From Maribacter caenipelagi (lineage in GTDB: Bacteria; Bacteroidota; Bacteroidia; Flavobacteriales; Flavobacteriaceae): a stretch of DNA of 64,000 nt. A program made the position numbers and the translations under genes. The stretch lies in the NCBI RefSeq assembly GCF_004364175.1, contig NZ_SNZW01000011.1, positions 248,001-312,000 on the forward strand, given 5' to 3'. The notes beneath the pieces were generated by a model that saw nothing but the letters and a program-made list of their open reading frames with translations, searched no databases and was not told the origin of the DNA. Positions 52,651 to 62,265 of this stretch are shown one piece after another; positions within the stretch are counted from its first letter, which is position 1; the number at the start of each line of letters is the position of its first letter.

Positions 52651-53571
52651 ATGAAGAAAATTGTATTAACTCTAGCTCTTGCATTTGTTGCATCTGTTGG
52701 TTTTTCTCAGACAGAAGAAGAACTAAAAGGTCAATTAGGTGCAGCAAAAGATTCTATCGCAGCTATTCAAGGAAGAGCTGATGCCATTCAAGGTGCCATA
52801 GATGCATTACCAGGATGGAAAAAAGGTGCATTTGGTACTATCGGTGCTAACTTAAGTAGCTTTAACAACTGGTACGGTCAAGGTACTCCAGATTTATCTT
52901 CTGGTAACATTGGTGTAACTGTAAATGCTTTTGCTAATTTGAACGAAGAGAAATTCTTTTGGAGAAACTCTGGTAACATCAATTTAGGATGGGTAAAGTT
53001 CGACGATAAGAACGATGATACTGACGATGACAGTTTCAAACAAGGTACAGATGTATTTAACATTACTTCTCTTTACGGAAGAAAGCTTAGCGAAAAGTGG
53101 GCTATTTCTGGTTTAGGTGAGTACAGAACTACAATATTAAACAACTTTAACGACCCAGGATACCTTGACTTAGGTGTTGGTGCTACTTGGACTCCTATTG
53201 CTGATTTAGTTGTTGTAATTCACCCATTAAACTACAACTTTGTATTCAGTGATAACGATGCAGTATTTGAATCTTCTTTAGGTGCTAAAATTGTAGCTGA
53301 TTATACAAGACAGATTGGAGCAGTTAATTTTAAGTCTAACCTTTCTATGTTTCAAAGTTATAAGAGCGGTGACCTTTCTAACTTAACTTGGATCAACTCA
53401 TTTGGTTACACGTTATGGAATGGTATTGGTTTAGGTTTTGAATTCGGTTTACGTGATAACAAGCAAGAAGCTTTAAATTTCGCATTAACTGACAATCCAA
53501 CTGAAACATTCGATACTGTTGACAACAAATTACAAACGTATTTCTTAGTAGGTCTTAACTACTCTTTGTAG
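52651..53571 (+). CDS. DUF3078 outer-membrane-type protein
   Basis: The 306-residue protein has a signal peptide (MKKIVLTLALAFVASVGFSQ) and a short coiled coil (about 22-50, EELKGQLGAAKDSIAAIQG). Repeated amphipathic strands (GTIGANLSSFNNWYGQGT, NLGWVKFDDK) follow, and it ends in VGLNYSL. This matches DUF3078, a beta-barrel-like family. Its codon use is unusually regular, suggesting high expression. Strong terminator follows. Confidence 0.85.
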   Translation: MKKIVLTLALAFVASVGFSQTEEELKGQLGAAKDSIAAIQGRADAIQGAIDALPGWKKGAFGTIGANLSSFNNWYGQGTPDLSSGNIGVTVNAFANLNEEKFFWRNSGNINLGWVKFDDKNDDTDDDSFKQGTDVFNITSLYGRKLSEKWAISGLGEYRTTILNNFNDPGYLDLGVGATWTPIADLVVVIHPLNYNFVFSDNDAVFESSLGAKIVADYTRQIGAVNFKSNLSMFQSYKSGDLSNLTWINSFGYTLWNGIGLGFEFGLRDNKQEALNFALTDNPTETFDTVDNKLQTYFLVGLNYSL

Positions 53572-53604
53572 TCTCAGATAGTATATTAAAAAATAGTATA
53601 TAAT

Positions 53605-53634
53605 AAAAAAGCCCTCTATATAGAGGGCTTTTTT
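53605..53634 (+). terminator. terminator of the DUF3078 gene
   Basis: A perfect palindrome with A-run and T-run flanks (AAAAAAGCCCTCTA and its complement). It can serve either strand. Confidence 0.93.
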
Positions 53635-53852
53635 CGGTTAAGTAATTATCGTAAAATTTGGGGTTTTACTTTTTAGTTTTCATAAGTTAAATATCGATTT
53701 GGGGTCAAGACTTATCTTAAGTACACTGTAAAATTAATGCATAAGGTCTTGTTACAAACAATTTATGTTGTGAACTGATCTCATAATGTGGTGAGATTTA
53801 CCATTGGTTTAATTTCATCGATGAACTACATAATTTTGATTGTAATTGATCT

Positions 53853-55064
53853 CTAATACTCGTCTAAATGCTCTGGATATAGAAAATTATTATACGGAAA
53901 GCGCGTCACGTGAATATCTCTTACCTCGTCATAAACACGTTTTCTAAATTCATCTAGATTTTCTTTGTTTAAGGCAGATATAAAAATAGCGCGATCGCCA
54001 ACTTTTTCCATCCAAGTTTGTTTCCAATCATTAATGGTAAAATGTTTACCGGTACGTTCGGTAATTAAATCGTCATCATCAATGGTTTCGTGTTCATACT
54101 GATCAATTTTATTAAAGACCATAATTATTTTCTTATCTGAACTTTTGATTTCAGATAATATCTGGTTTACAGATTCTATATGTTCCTCAAACTGCGGGTG
54201 AGAGATGTCTACTATATGTAGCAGCAAATCTGCCTCTCGCACTTCATCTAAGGTACTTTTAAAGCTTTCTACTAATTGTGTAGGCAGTTTTCTGATAAAT
54301 CCTACAGTATCACTTAAAAGGAAAGGGAGATTTCCTATAACAACCTTTCTTACGGTAGTGTCCAGTGTAGCGAACAATTTATTCTCGGCGAATACATCAC
54401 TCTTACTAATAACATTCATTAAGGTAGACTTACCAACATTGGTATACCCTACCAATGCAACACGAACCAAAGCACCACGGTTACCTCTTTGGGTTTCCAT
54501 TTGGCGATCTATCTTTAAAAGCTTCTTTTTTAATAGGGTAATACGGTCACGTACAATACGTCTATCTGTTTCAATTTCAGTTTCACCTGGTCCACGCATA
54601 CCAATACCACCTTTTTGGCGCTCAAGGTGCGTCCATAGACCTGTTAGTCTCGGTAGCAAGTATTCATATTGTGCAAGTTCAACCTGTGTTCTGGCATAAC
54701 TTGTTTGTGCACGTTGTGCGAAGATGTCCAAAATTAAACTCGTACGATCAATAATTTTACAACGTAATTGTTTTTCGATGTTACGTTGTTGACCAGGCGT
54801 TAGCTCATCATCAAAAATTACAGAACCTATTTCATTTTCTTCAACATACTTTTCAATTTCTTCCATTTTCCCAGTTCCAATCATGGTTTTTGGGTTGGGA
54901 ACATCCATTCTTTGGGTAAAACGTTTGTATACTTCTCCACCAGCGGTATAAGTTAGAAATTCTAGTTCATCTAAATATTCCTTAACCTTTTCCTCGTTTT
55001 GATCCTTATTGATTATACCAATAAGAACCGCTTTTTCATAATCTACCTTTTTCTTTTCTATCAT
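53853..55064 (-). CDS. hflX: ribosome-associated GTPase HflX
   Basis: HflX splits stalled 70S ribosomes under stress. The 403-residue protein has the HflX N-domain with DDELTPGQQRNIEK, the GLWTHLERQKGGIGMRGPGETEIE linker motif, and the G domain (GYTNVGKST at about 206-214; DTVGFIRKLP; NKID). I used the ATG at 55062-55064 (MIEKKKVDYE); an upstream TTG would add 9 residues and include the promoter box. Single gene. Confidence 0.95.
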   Translation of the reverse strand: MIEKKKVDYEKAVLIGIINKDQNEEKVKEYLDELEFLTYTAGGEVYKRFTQRMDVPNPKTMIGTGKMEEIEKYVEENEIGSVIFDDELTPGQQRNIEKQLRCKIIDRTSLILDIFAQRAQTSYARTQVELAQYEYLLPRLTGLWTHLERQKGGIGMRGPGETEIETDRRIVRDRITLLKKKLLKIDRQMETQRGNRGALVRVALVGYTNVGKSTLMNVISKSDVFAENKLFATLDTTVRKVVIGNLPFLLSDTVGFIRKLPTQLVESFKSTLDEVREADLLLHIVDISHPQFEEHIESVNQILSEIKSSDKKIIMVFNKIDQYEHETIDDDDLITERTGKHFTINDWKQTWMEKVGDRAIFISALNKENLDEFRKRVYDEVRDIHVTRFPYNNFLYPEHLDEY

Positions 55065-55078
55065 AATATTGTAAAGTG

Positions 55079-55086
55079 CAAAATTA
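55079..55086 (-). promoter_or_regulatory. -7 promoter box (TAATTTTG) of hflX
   Basis: Perfect TAnnTTTG on the minus strand, 14 bases before the ATG; supports the shorter start. Confidence 0.45.
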
Positions 55087-55229
55087 AGCAATTACCCATA
55101 AGCTATTTCGTATTTTTATTGACTCGATAATCGAGATTACATGCTCTGAAGCTTTTCGTGGAATTTTAAATTAACCTTTCCCGATATTTCTTTTGCTTCT
55201 ATAGGATGAATTACTCTTTAAAATGATAC

Positions 55230-56207
55230 ATGCGATTTCCATTCTTTAAGAAAAAGACAAAAAAACAGCGCTATACGATTGCGTTCTACAATTTAGAGAA
55301 TCTATTTGATCCAGAACGTAATACTAAAATTCTTGATAAAGATTATACTCCCAATGGTGCAAAAAAGTGGACTGTAGAGCGCTATCAGCGTAAATTAGAT
55401 AAACTCTCGAAGACTATAGTTAAAATAGGTGATGAAGACCACCCTTACCCACCTGCATTAATAGGTGTTGCCGAAGCTGAAAATAATAGTGTTTTTAAAG
55501 CATTGTTAGATACCGATGCGATGGACGATTTGGATTATGGGTTTGTTCATTACGATTCACCCGATGAAAGAGGCATAGATACAGGTCTCATTTACCGAAA
55601 GCGTTTTTTTAAAGTGTTACACTCAGAACCATTTGCGTTGTTGGTCGATAATGCTGGTGGCGTAAGAGATACAACTAGAGACATATTATATGTAAAGGGA
55701 GAATTAAATAAAGAATTGGTACATGTTTTTGTCAATCATTGGCCCTCTAGAAGAGATGGTGGTGTAGAGACAGAATATAAACGGGTAATCGCAGCCAAAG
55801 AAATAATTCAGAAAATTGAACTAATTAAGGAAACCGAATTAGATCCCAATATTATAGTAATGGGAGATTTTAATGATGATCCTTCTTCAAAAAGCCTCCA
55901 AACTATGACAGAAGGTGCATTTCTATTTAATCCTTTTGAAAAGATTCATATACCTAATAGTAAAGGGTCATCTGTTTATGGTAATAAATGGAATATGTTC
56001 GACCAAATTTTAATCTCCAATTCTTTTTTTAAGTTCCAAAAGAATACCCACAGTTTTGATGCTGCTGCCATATATGATCACAAATCATTAAAGGAGAAAA
56101 AAGGAAAGTTTAAAGGTTCGCCCTACAGAACATTTGTTTCGGATCGTTACATGGGTGGGTATAGCGATCATTTTCCGGTCTATGCCGTGTTTACGTTTAA
56201 TTCTTAA
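55230..56207 (+). CDS. endonuclease/exonuclease/phosphatase family protein
   Basis: The 325-residue protein is a member of the EEP fold: YTIAFYNLENLFDPE near the start, IGVAEAENN, VNHWPSRRDGG, VMGDFNDDPSS, and the final SDHFPVYAVF. It lacks a signal peptide. EEP proteins cut DNA, RNA or phosphoesters; the substrate here is unknown. Single gene. Confidence 0.9.
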   Translation: MRFPFFKKKTKKQRYTIAFYNLENLFDPERNTKILDKDYTPNGAKKWTVERYQRKLDKLSKTIVKIGDEDHPYPPALIGVAEAENNSVFKALLDTDAMDDLDYGFVHYDSPDERGIDTGLIYRKRFFKVLHSEPFALLVDNAGGVRDTTRDILYVKGELNKELVHVFVNHWPSRRDGGVETEYKRVIAAKEIIQKIELIKETELDPNIIVMGDFNDDPSSKSLQTMTEGAFLFNPFEKIHIPNSKGSSVYGNKWNMFDQILISNSFFKFQKNTHSFDAAAIYDHKSLKEKKGKFKGSPYRTFVSDRYMGGYSDHFPVYAVFTFNS

Positions 56208-56332
56208 AAGACCTTTAAACGAAAGAAAAGTCCTACACATCAGAAATTGATGTTTTCACAACAGGTTCACCATAATGTTTAGGTAATTCGTCGAATAAAA
56301 GTGTTCATTCACCGAACACAGTATATGGTTTT

Positions 56333-56340
56333 TATATTTG
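56333..56340 (+). promoter_or_regulatory. -7 promoter box (TATATTTG) of the S8 protease gene
   Basis: Perfect TAnnTTTG, 27 bases before the ATG. No clear -33 TTG. Confidence 0.45.
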
Positions 56341-56367
56341 TAGTCCAAATCTTACAATTTCAAACCT

Positions 56368-58569
56368 ATGTTGACTACCTACAATTCTACCTACCGTACA
56401 AGTAGTATCTTAATACTGCTATTTTTTGTGTTCTCGGCAACAAATATTGTTACCGCACAACATTCTCAACAACGATTAAAAATTGCTGAAAACAACAAAA
56501 GAACTGAATTGGCAAAATTCAAATCGAATTTGGTTTCTGAGTATGCTCTTGAAAGAACTCATCTTAAAGAGGTAGCAAAACTGAATAACTGGAAAATCAA
56601 GGAAACTTTAGCGAACGGTAAAAAAATAGAATTACAGGGTATAGGGGTAGATGGTAGTCCTTTGTACTATGAAACCTATGCGGATCAAGCTGGTTTGGCT
56701 TCTAGGGCAAGTACATTAAATACTGATGGTTTAATGGGATTGAATTTAGATGGTGATGGAATGAAAGTTGGTGTTTGGGATGCTGGTGTTGCATTAGAGA
56801 ATCATATAGAATACACGTCTAGGGTTACAATTAGTGATGCTAATGCCGAAGTAGATACTCATGCTACCCACGTAACAGGAAGTATTATTTCTACAGGTCT
56901 TAAAAAAGATGCGAAAGGTGTAGCCAATATGGCTAGCGTAGAATCTCATGATTGGACAAGAGATAAGATTGAAGTAACCGAAGCAGCTGCTGACGGACTT
57001 CTACTTTCTAACCACTCTTACGGTATTAAGGCTGATCGTGTGCCAGACTGGTATTTTGGTGCTTACACGAAAGTAGCTCAAGATTGGGACAAGATAATGT
57101 ACAATGCCCCTTACTATTTAATGGTAACAGCTGCAGGTAATGCACAAAAAAGTAGAGATAACGAAACACCAACATATGGTAAAACGGCAGATGGTTTTGA
57201 TGTATTATTAGGTTTCACTATTTCAAAAAATAATATTACCGTTGCAGGTGCTAATTCTAAGATTGACGGAAACGGAAATTTAAAAAATGCAGAGGTTTCT
57301 GCATACAGTAGCTTTGGTCCGGTTGATGACGGTAGAATTAAGCCAGACATCGCTGGTAACGGTGGTGCAGTGCTTTCTACAGATGCTGCTAGTAATACCA
57401 GCTATGAAACTTCTTCTGGTACATCAATGGCGACGCCAGGTGTTACAGGTTCTTTATTATTATTACAACAGTATAACAAAGAATTATATGGTGAGTATAT
57501 GAAAGCAGCGACCTTAAAAGGTTTGGCTTTACATACTGCAGATGATATCGATGATTTAGGTCCAGATTATAAATTAGGATGGGGTATCATGAATTCAAAA
57601 AATGCCGCTGAGGTATTGAATAATAAAGATTTCTCTAGCCACATTGCTGAAGAGACTTTAGAAAACGGAAATTCATTTTCATTTGATGTTACTGCAGAAG
57701 GCAACGAAACATTGATAGCTTCAATTTCTTGGACAGATGTACAATCTAGTTTTATTAATTCTGGTGAAATGAATAATACAACTGCTGCATTGGTAAATGA
57801 CCTTGATATTAGAATTACTAAAAACGGACAAACTTTTTTACCTTGGAAATTAAACCCTGCTCAGGCTACTGCCGCTGCAACGAAAGGAGATAACAAGGTT
57901 GATCCTTTTGAAAGAGTTGAAATACCTAATGCAAATGGTACCTATACTATTACAGTTACTCATAAAGGTGAACTTGTAAATGCTATGCAAGATTTTTCAT
58001 TGATCGTTTCTGGTGTTGCTATGACTACGTGTTCTACTAATGCGCCAGAAGTTAATCTTGATGAAGCAGAACTGTCTACTGTAAAATTAGCTTGGAATGC
58101 TTCAGAAGATGCACTTTATGAAATTCAGTATAAACAAGTACACCAACAAGAATGGTCTACAGAGTATATTTCTGTAAATAACTTTAGCTGGAAAGGATTA
58201 TTAATAGATACTACCTATTCTTTTAGACTAAGAACATTCTGTTCTCAAAATATCGCTTCTGAATTTAGTGAAGTGGCTACCTTTACTTTTGAAGGTGAAG
58301 AAACCGAGTTAGAAACCTTACAAGCTTTAAGTGCAGAATCTAATATTCCGTTTAACGTATATCCTAACCCTGCGGTAGATGAAATACAATTGAACGTAAA
58401 AACTTCTGATACCGCTATTTATAGAATAATGAGCACAGGTGGTGTGGCATTGAAAATGGACAAAGCATCAGATGCTAGAATAAACGTTTCAGATTTACCT
58501 TCAGGTTTGTATATATTACAAATTCAAGATGCTGACGTAAGCAAAAGCACTAAATTCTATAAGTACTAG
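56368..58569 (+). CDS. secreted subtilisin-like (S8) protease with T9SS sorting domain
   Basis: The 733-residue protein has a signal peptide (about 1-30) and an S8 catalytic domain with Asp138 (GVWDAG), His165 (HATHVTG), oxyanion Asn258 (AAGN) and Ser353 (GTSMATPG). A beta-rich part (about 425-555) and a fibronectin III-like domain (about 560-650) follow. The C-terminus (about 660-733, FNVYPNPAVDEIQLNV ... GLYILQI) is a type A T9SS sorting domain. It is thus exported across the outer membrane and attached or released. Confidence 0.95.
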   Translation: MLTTYNSTYRTSSILILLFFVFSATNIVTAQHSQQRLKIAENNKRTELAKFKSNLVSEYALERTHLKEVAKLNNWKIKETLANGKKIELQGIGVDGSPLYYETYADQAGLASRASTLNTDGLMGLNLDGDGMKVGVWDAGVALENHIEYTSRVTISDANAEVDTHATHVTGSIISTGLKKDAKGVANMASVESHDWTRDKIEVTEAAADGLLLSNHSYGIKADRVPDWYFGAYTKVAQDWDKIMYNAPYYLMVTAAGNAQKSRDNETPTYGKTADGFDVLLGFTISKNNITVAGANSKIDGNGNLKNAEVSAYSSFGPVDDGRIKPDIAGNGGAVLSTDAASNTSYETSSGTSMATPGVTGSLLLLQQYNKELYGEYMKAATLKGLALHTADDIDDLGPDYKLGWGIMNSKNAAEVLNNKDFSSHIAEETLENGNSFSFDVTAEGNETLIASISWTDVQSSFINSGEMNNTTAALVNDLDIRITKNGQTFLPWKLNPAQATAAATKGDNKVDPFERVEIPNANGTYTITVTHKGELVNAMQDFSLIVSGVAMTTCSTNAPEVNLDEAELSTVKLAWNASEDALYEIQYKQVHQQEWSTEYISVNNFSWKGLLIDTTYSFRLRTFCSQNIASEFSEVATFTFEGEETELETLQALSAESNIPFNVYPNPAVDEIQLNVKTSDTAIYRIMSTGGVALKMDKASDARINVSDLPSGLYILQIQDADVSKSTKFYKY

Positions 58570-58573
58570 AAAA

Positions 58574-59083
58574 CTATTTTATTCTTCTAGATTGTGTAGT
58601 AAATGAAAGTCCTTGTTGACCAACGGTAGAATTCATAATACCTTCAAATAATGGCTCAGGACAATCTTTAGGTGCATGCCATTCAAAAATAAAATTCGAA
58701 CCGGTACCGCCTTCAACATCCATCTCATCGATAATAATTTCGGCAGTTTCTAGAGGTGCTAAATAAATAGGATGATTAAAGTAGTTTCTTAAAGACACGC
58801 CATGTGTATCAAAATACTCTGCCTTTGAAAGGTAGATAGTATCGATATCACTGGTATTACGCAAACTAACCATTGCCGTTAAATTATGCGTCTTATGCTC
58901 AGAGCTACTATAAATTTGAGAATAGATAGATAAATAAGACTTACCATACTCTAAAGAATCTTGAACATTTATAGTAGCTTTTCTCTTCGTCCAGTTTTCA
59001 GGATTTATAGAGCTTATTTCCTTTTCTTGCACACAACTTGCCAGTACTAAAACTATGGAGAATAATAAGATGATTTTTTTCAT
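58574..59083 (-). CDS. DUF3124 lipoprotein
   Basis: The 169-residue protein has lipobox LVLASCVQE (Cys about 17) and matches DUF3124: SLEYGKSYLSIYSQIYSSSEHKTHNL, VSLRNTSDIDTIYL, and EWHAPKDCPEPLFEGIM. The role is unknown. The stop is 4 bases from the end of the S8 gene (convergent). A -7 box CAAAATTA (minus strand, 59119-59126) precedes the start. Confidence 0.8.
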   Translation of the reverse strand: MKKIILLFSIVLVLASCVQEKEISSINPENWTKRKATINVQDSLEYGKSYLSIYSQIYSSSEHKTHNLTAMVSLRNTSDIDTIYLSKAEYFDTHGVSLRNYFNHPIYLAPLETAEIIIDEMDVEGGTGSNFIFEWHAPKDCPEPLFEGIMNSTVGQQGLSFTTQSRRIK

Positions 59084-59178
59084 AGGTAAGGCTCGTTTTG
59101 TACAAATTTTGTTACTAGCAAAATTACACCATTAGTGCTATTTTTATATGGATGGATGCTAATTTTAACGCGATTCTA

Positions 59179-59898
59179 TCAATTCGCTACTTTCTTTACC
59201 TCGTTATCTGTTAAAAGATCTTGATTTCTTAACCTCAAATATACTTGCGCAGTAGTTAGCACATCTAATTCGCAATAGGTAACAATACGCTTTAAATCGT
59301 TTTCCTCATAATATACTACGCGAACCATACTACCATCAATATCTTCTTTAGGTGAAGGTATGCCTAGCACATGAGCCATAAGTTTTAGCGAAGTATAATG
59401 TTTGTAGTCACCAAATTTCCAAAGCTCCATAGTATCTATATGCGGAATCTCCCATGGTTTTTTGCCAAATAAATCTAGTTTTTGAGGTAACGATATACCG
59501 TGAATAATCATTCTTCTGGCGATATACGGAAAGTCGAATTCTTTACCATTATGCGCACAAAGTACATTTTTAATATGGTTAAAATGCTCATCTAATAAAC
59601 CTTTAAAATCTTGTAAAAGTTTCGCTTCTTCACCATAAAATGTCGTTATTCTAAAACTACGAACCTCTTTTTGAAATGTAAAATAACCAACAGATATACA
59701 AATGATTTTACCGAACTCTGCCCATATGCCAGCACGCTCGTAGAATTCCTCTGCCGTTACATCATCTTTACGTTGGTACTGAGATTTATGAGCCCATAAT
59801 TCTTTGGTGGCGTCATCTAGCTGGTCAAACGAGCTCTTTTCTGGTACGGTCTCAATATCTAAAAACAAGATATTTTCAAGATGTATTTTATCTGGCAT
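59179..59898 (-). CDS. 3'-5' exonuclease (DNA polymerase B exo-like, PF10108 type)
   Basis: The 239-residue protein matches the predicted 3'-5' exonucleases related to the DEDD family. Acidic catalytic segments are seen: LFLDIETVPEKS (ExoI, Asp-Glu), HNGKEFDFPYIARRM (ExoII) and YCELDVLTTAQVYLRL (ExoIII). A role in DNA or polysaccharide-linked processes is not resolved. Single gene, before a long gene-free stretch. Confidence 0.87.
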   Translation of the reverse strand: MPDKIHLENILFLDIETVPEKSSFDQLDDATKELWAHKSQYQRKDDVTAEEFYERAGIWAEFGKIICISVGYFTFQKEVRSFRITTFYGEEAKLLQDFKGLLDEHFNHIKNVLCAHNGKEFDFPYIARRMIIHGISLPQKLDLFGKKPWEIPHIDTMELWKFGDYKHYTSLKLMAHVLGIPSPKEDIDGSMVRVVYYEENDLKRIVTYCELDVLTTAQVYLRLRNQDLLTDNEVKKVAN

Positions 59899-60074
59899 AG
59901 AAAGGTAAGATACTAATAAGTAGGAAATTATAACAGTTTCACTAATTTGAAAAATACAATTTATTGTTACATTCCATTAAAATATGAGAAGGTTTTAGAT
60001 ATTTTATGGGATAACAAGGGAGTGTTTTGAAAGAAAAGCTCTGATGAATAACGAGAGAGCACTAAAAATGACGA

Positions 60075-60218
60075 ACCGACCAACCGGTTTGTTTTTTACT
60101 AGTTAAAGGAATTGAGAATTTTTGAAAGTACCGACAGAAATCGCACTTATATCGATATAATGCAAAGCGTACGAAGTTAAATAGGTGTTTTAGGCACTAA
60201 ACAAACTAAGTGGTTTGT
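60075..60218. repeat. copy B of the dyad-bounded element
   Basis: Dyads at 60075-60092 (ACCGACCAACCGGTTTGT) and 60201-60218 (ACAAACTAAGTGGTTTGT) start 126 bases apart, against 125 in copy A at 6205-6347. Shared inner words in the same order: TTAAAGG, GAAT, AAGTA, ACTT, TCGATA-AATGC. Both dyads are followed by T-runs. Confidence 0.4.
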
Positions 60219-60269
60219 TTTTTGGTACTATAAAAATAAGGTTAGAATAAACTAATCTTTGTTTTCCAC

Positions 60270-60378
60270 TACGAACTTAGTGAGATTTACGTTTTACGTG
60301 TATGCCTGCAAAAATGTAAAACGTAAACCTTTCATTAAAACTGAGATCTGATTTGTTGTTGGTCTTACTAAGTTAGTA
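60270..60378. repeat. nested inverted repeat
   Basis: Outer arms 60270-60284 and 60364-60378 pair over 13 of 15 positions (TACGAACTTAGTGAG against TACTAACTTAGTAAG). Inner arms TTTACGTTTTAC (60286-60297) and GTAAAACGTAAA (60316-60327) are perfect. Fold-back is strong for this AT-rich DNA. Confidence 0.6.
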
Positions 60379-60467
60379 CGGTGTTCACTTTTCTATTTTA
60401 ATGAAATAAAACACAGCTAATATCTAATCAGGTTAGGTCATGATGTAACTAATTTTTCCAGTTATCA

Positions 60468-61130
60468 TTATGCCAATCCGTAGTAAATACAAATCAACGA
60501 TATGGTATCAAAAAAACCATGTACGGCAATTACAAACCATAAATCGTATTTGCGAAGGTAGAATATCAGCGCTATGAGCCCTCCGACGGTACCTGCAACA
60601 ATTTGTCCGGTAATTCCTTGGTAACTATGCATGAAGCCGAAAAAACAAGCCAATAAGACGATATTAAGAATAATACTTACTTTGCTTTCTCCAAAGAATT
60701 TTACAAATTGTCTCATAAAATAACCACGAAAAATAATTTCTTCTCCAAACCCAGCATTAGCCCACACGATTAATAAGGCAACAAAGCATGCGGAAAAGTT
60801 TCCTTCTAATTCCTTAAAACTTGAATAATCTATGGGAACTCCTGTGAGTTTTGTAATTCCGGGAACTAGTAAAAAGACATAAAAAATAAAGAGACCTAAA
60901 GCAAGTAAAGGTGCTATGATGAAGATGTTTTTTATTGTGAATTTTTCTCGTCGAAAGCCTAGGGCTGAAAATGTTTTTCCTTTGTATTCTATATAATTTG
61001 ATAAGATGATTATTAAAGAAACAACGATGTTTATTATATAACTTAATTGTAGTGGACCAAACCATATAAAGCAGATTACTGCAAGGGTAATTAATGGAAT
61101 TATTATTTGGCGAAAGGTAACTTTGTTCAT
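60468..61130 (-). CDS. CPBP-family intramembrane glutamic protease
   Basis: The 220-residue membrane protein has about six hydrophobic segments and the CPBP (Abi/Rce1-like) motifs: GFGEEIIFRGYF (Glu130, Glu131, Arg135), CFFGFMHS (His168) and VHGFFDT (His204). Such proteases cut membrane-bound or prenylated substrates; some act in bacteriocin self-immunity. The target is unknown and no bacteriocin gene is seen nearby. Confidence 0.9.
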   Translation of the reverse strand: MNKVTFRQIIIPLITLAVICFIWFGPLQLSYIINIVVSLIIILSNYIEYKGKTFSALGFRREKFTIKNIFIIAPLLALGLFIFYVFLLVPGITKLTGVPIDYSSFKELEGNFSACFVALLIVWANAGFGEEIIFRGYFMRQFVKFFGESKVSIILNIVLLACFFGFMHSYQGITGQIVAGTVGGLIALIFYLRKYDLWFVIAVHGFFDTISLICIYYGLA

Positions 61131-61244
61131 TATTGTTGGTTTTATATTCTAACCGAATTAATGAACAAAAACGCTGAGAACCCTTTTAATTACTTATGTT
61201 CTTACTGAATGGTAGTAAATTAATAACTGAATAGTCGGTATTTT

Positions 61245-62081
61245 TTATTGAAACCAATTTATAAATTCCTTTCGCTTGTACCGACTGATATTTATTTCTT
61301 TAATAGCATCGTTTTCAATAGTAGCTTTTAATTGAATACGTAATTTACCATTCTCAATTTTTTCTATTTCTTCTACAGCATCTTTGTGAACGATAATTTG
61401 CCGATTGGCTCTATAAAACAATTGATTGTTTATTTTTTCTTCTAGCTCATTTAATATAAAATCAGTGCTTATCGTTGTGCCATCATTCTTAACAGCAAAT
61501 ACTATTTTGTTTTCACTATAAAAGCATGCAATATTTTCATAAGCGAGCTTTGTGGTTTTTGCACCGCTTTCTATAGTCACAACAGCATTTTTTATAGATG
61601 ACTTATATAAATTGTAAACGTCTTGGGCATACGATAACCCTATAAGAATAAAACTCAACAGTAAGGTGATTAGCAAACCAATTAGTAAATAATAGAACTC
61701 AATATCTTCGCCTGCAACTATACTTAAAATAAAATTTATAGGAATATACATAAGTGTAATGTATCCTAAGGTTGAAGCCATAAACCATATGATGGTTACC
61801 ATTTCAACTTTTTTGTAGAAATGCTTTTTCTTGTAATATTGAAAGTTAACCTCGGTTATGATACCTATGAGAACACACAAAACAATAGATGTCAAAAAAC
61901 CTTCAATGGGGAATCTATATGAATCACTAGCAGGAAAGCTTTCTGGTGTCGCTAAATGGTTAATTACCAAAGAAAAAATAACCAATACAATCACTTTCTT
62001 AAACCAACGCCATATTGAACTACTGATCAAGGTGAGCCGATCTGTTTTTAGGATAGTTTTTGTTGGTTTTGTGGTGTACAT
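61245..62081 (-). CDS. membrane-bound LytTR transcription regulator
   Basis: The 278-residue protein has four hydrophobic segments (about 28-48, 62-82, 98-125, 132-155) and a C-terminal LytTR DNA-binding domain (about 172-278; FYSENKIVFAVKNDGTTI, LFYRANRQIIVHKDAVEEI). It has no receiver domain, so it resembles LytTR proteins that bind DNA while anchored in the membrane. It may control itself: an inverted repeat lies 50 bases upstream (62132-62155). The neighbouring GH95 gene may be a target, by context only. Confidence 0.9.
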   Translation of the reverse strand: MYTTKPTKTILKTDRLTLISSSIWRWFKKVIVLVIFSLVINHLATPESFPASDSYRFPIEGFLTSIVLCVLIGIITEVNFQYYKKKHFYKKVEMVTIIWFMASTLGYITLMYIPINFILSIVAGEDIEFYYLLIGLLITLLLSFILIGLSYAQDVYNLYKSSIKNAVVTIESGAKTTKLAYENIACFYSENKIVFAVKNDGTTISTDFILNELEEKINNQLFYRANRQIIVHKDAVEEIEKIENGKLRIQLKATIENDAIKEINISRYKRKEFINWFQ

Positions 62082-62131
62082 TGATTTGAACCTCTTTTTT
62101 TTGGCAGTGAATCTATGTTGTTAATAGATTT

Positions 62132-62155
62132 TTACGATTTAAGTATGAATCGTAA
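62132..62155. promoter_or_regulatory. inverted repeat upstream of the LytTR gene
   Basis: TTACGATT and AATCGTAA are perfect 8-base arms with an 8-base spacer, 50 bases before the LytTR ATG. It is a candidate site for LytTR autoregulation. Confidence 0.4.
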
Positions 62156-62265
62156 TGTAAATTGCACTACAACCATATTAAGCGACGATTTCTATAATTA
62201 ATTATATTACCCTTTAAATATGGTATTTTCCGCCTAATATTTTATACATTTTGTTAGCATTATGC

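Larger units (their letters stand above)
59899..60467. other. 569-base gene-free region with dyads and nested inverted repeats
   Basis: There is no open frame worth calling. The region holds copy B of the dyad-bounded element (60075-60218) and a nested inverted repeat (60270-60378). It separates the exonuclease gene and the CPBP gene, both minus strand. Confidence 0.65.
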
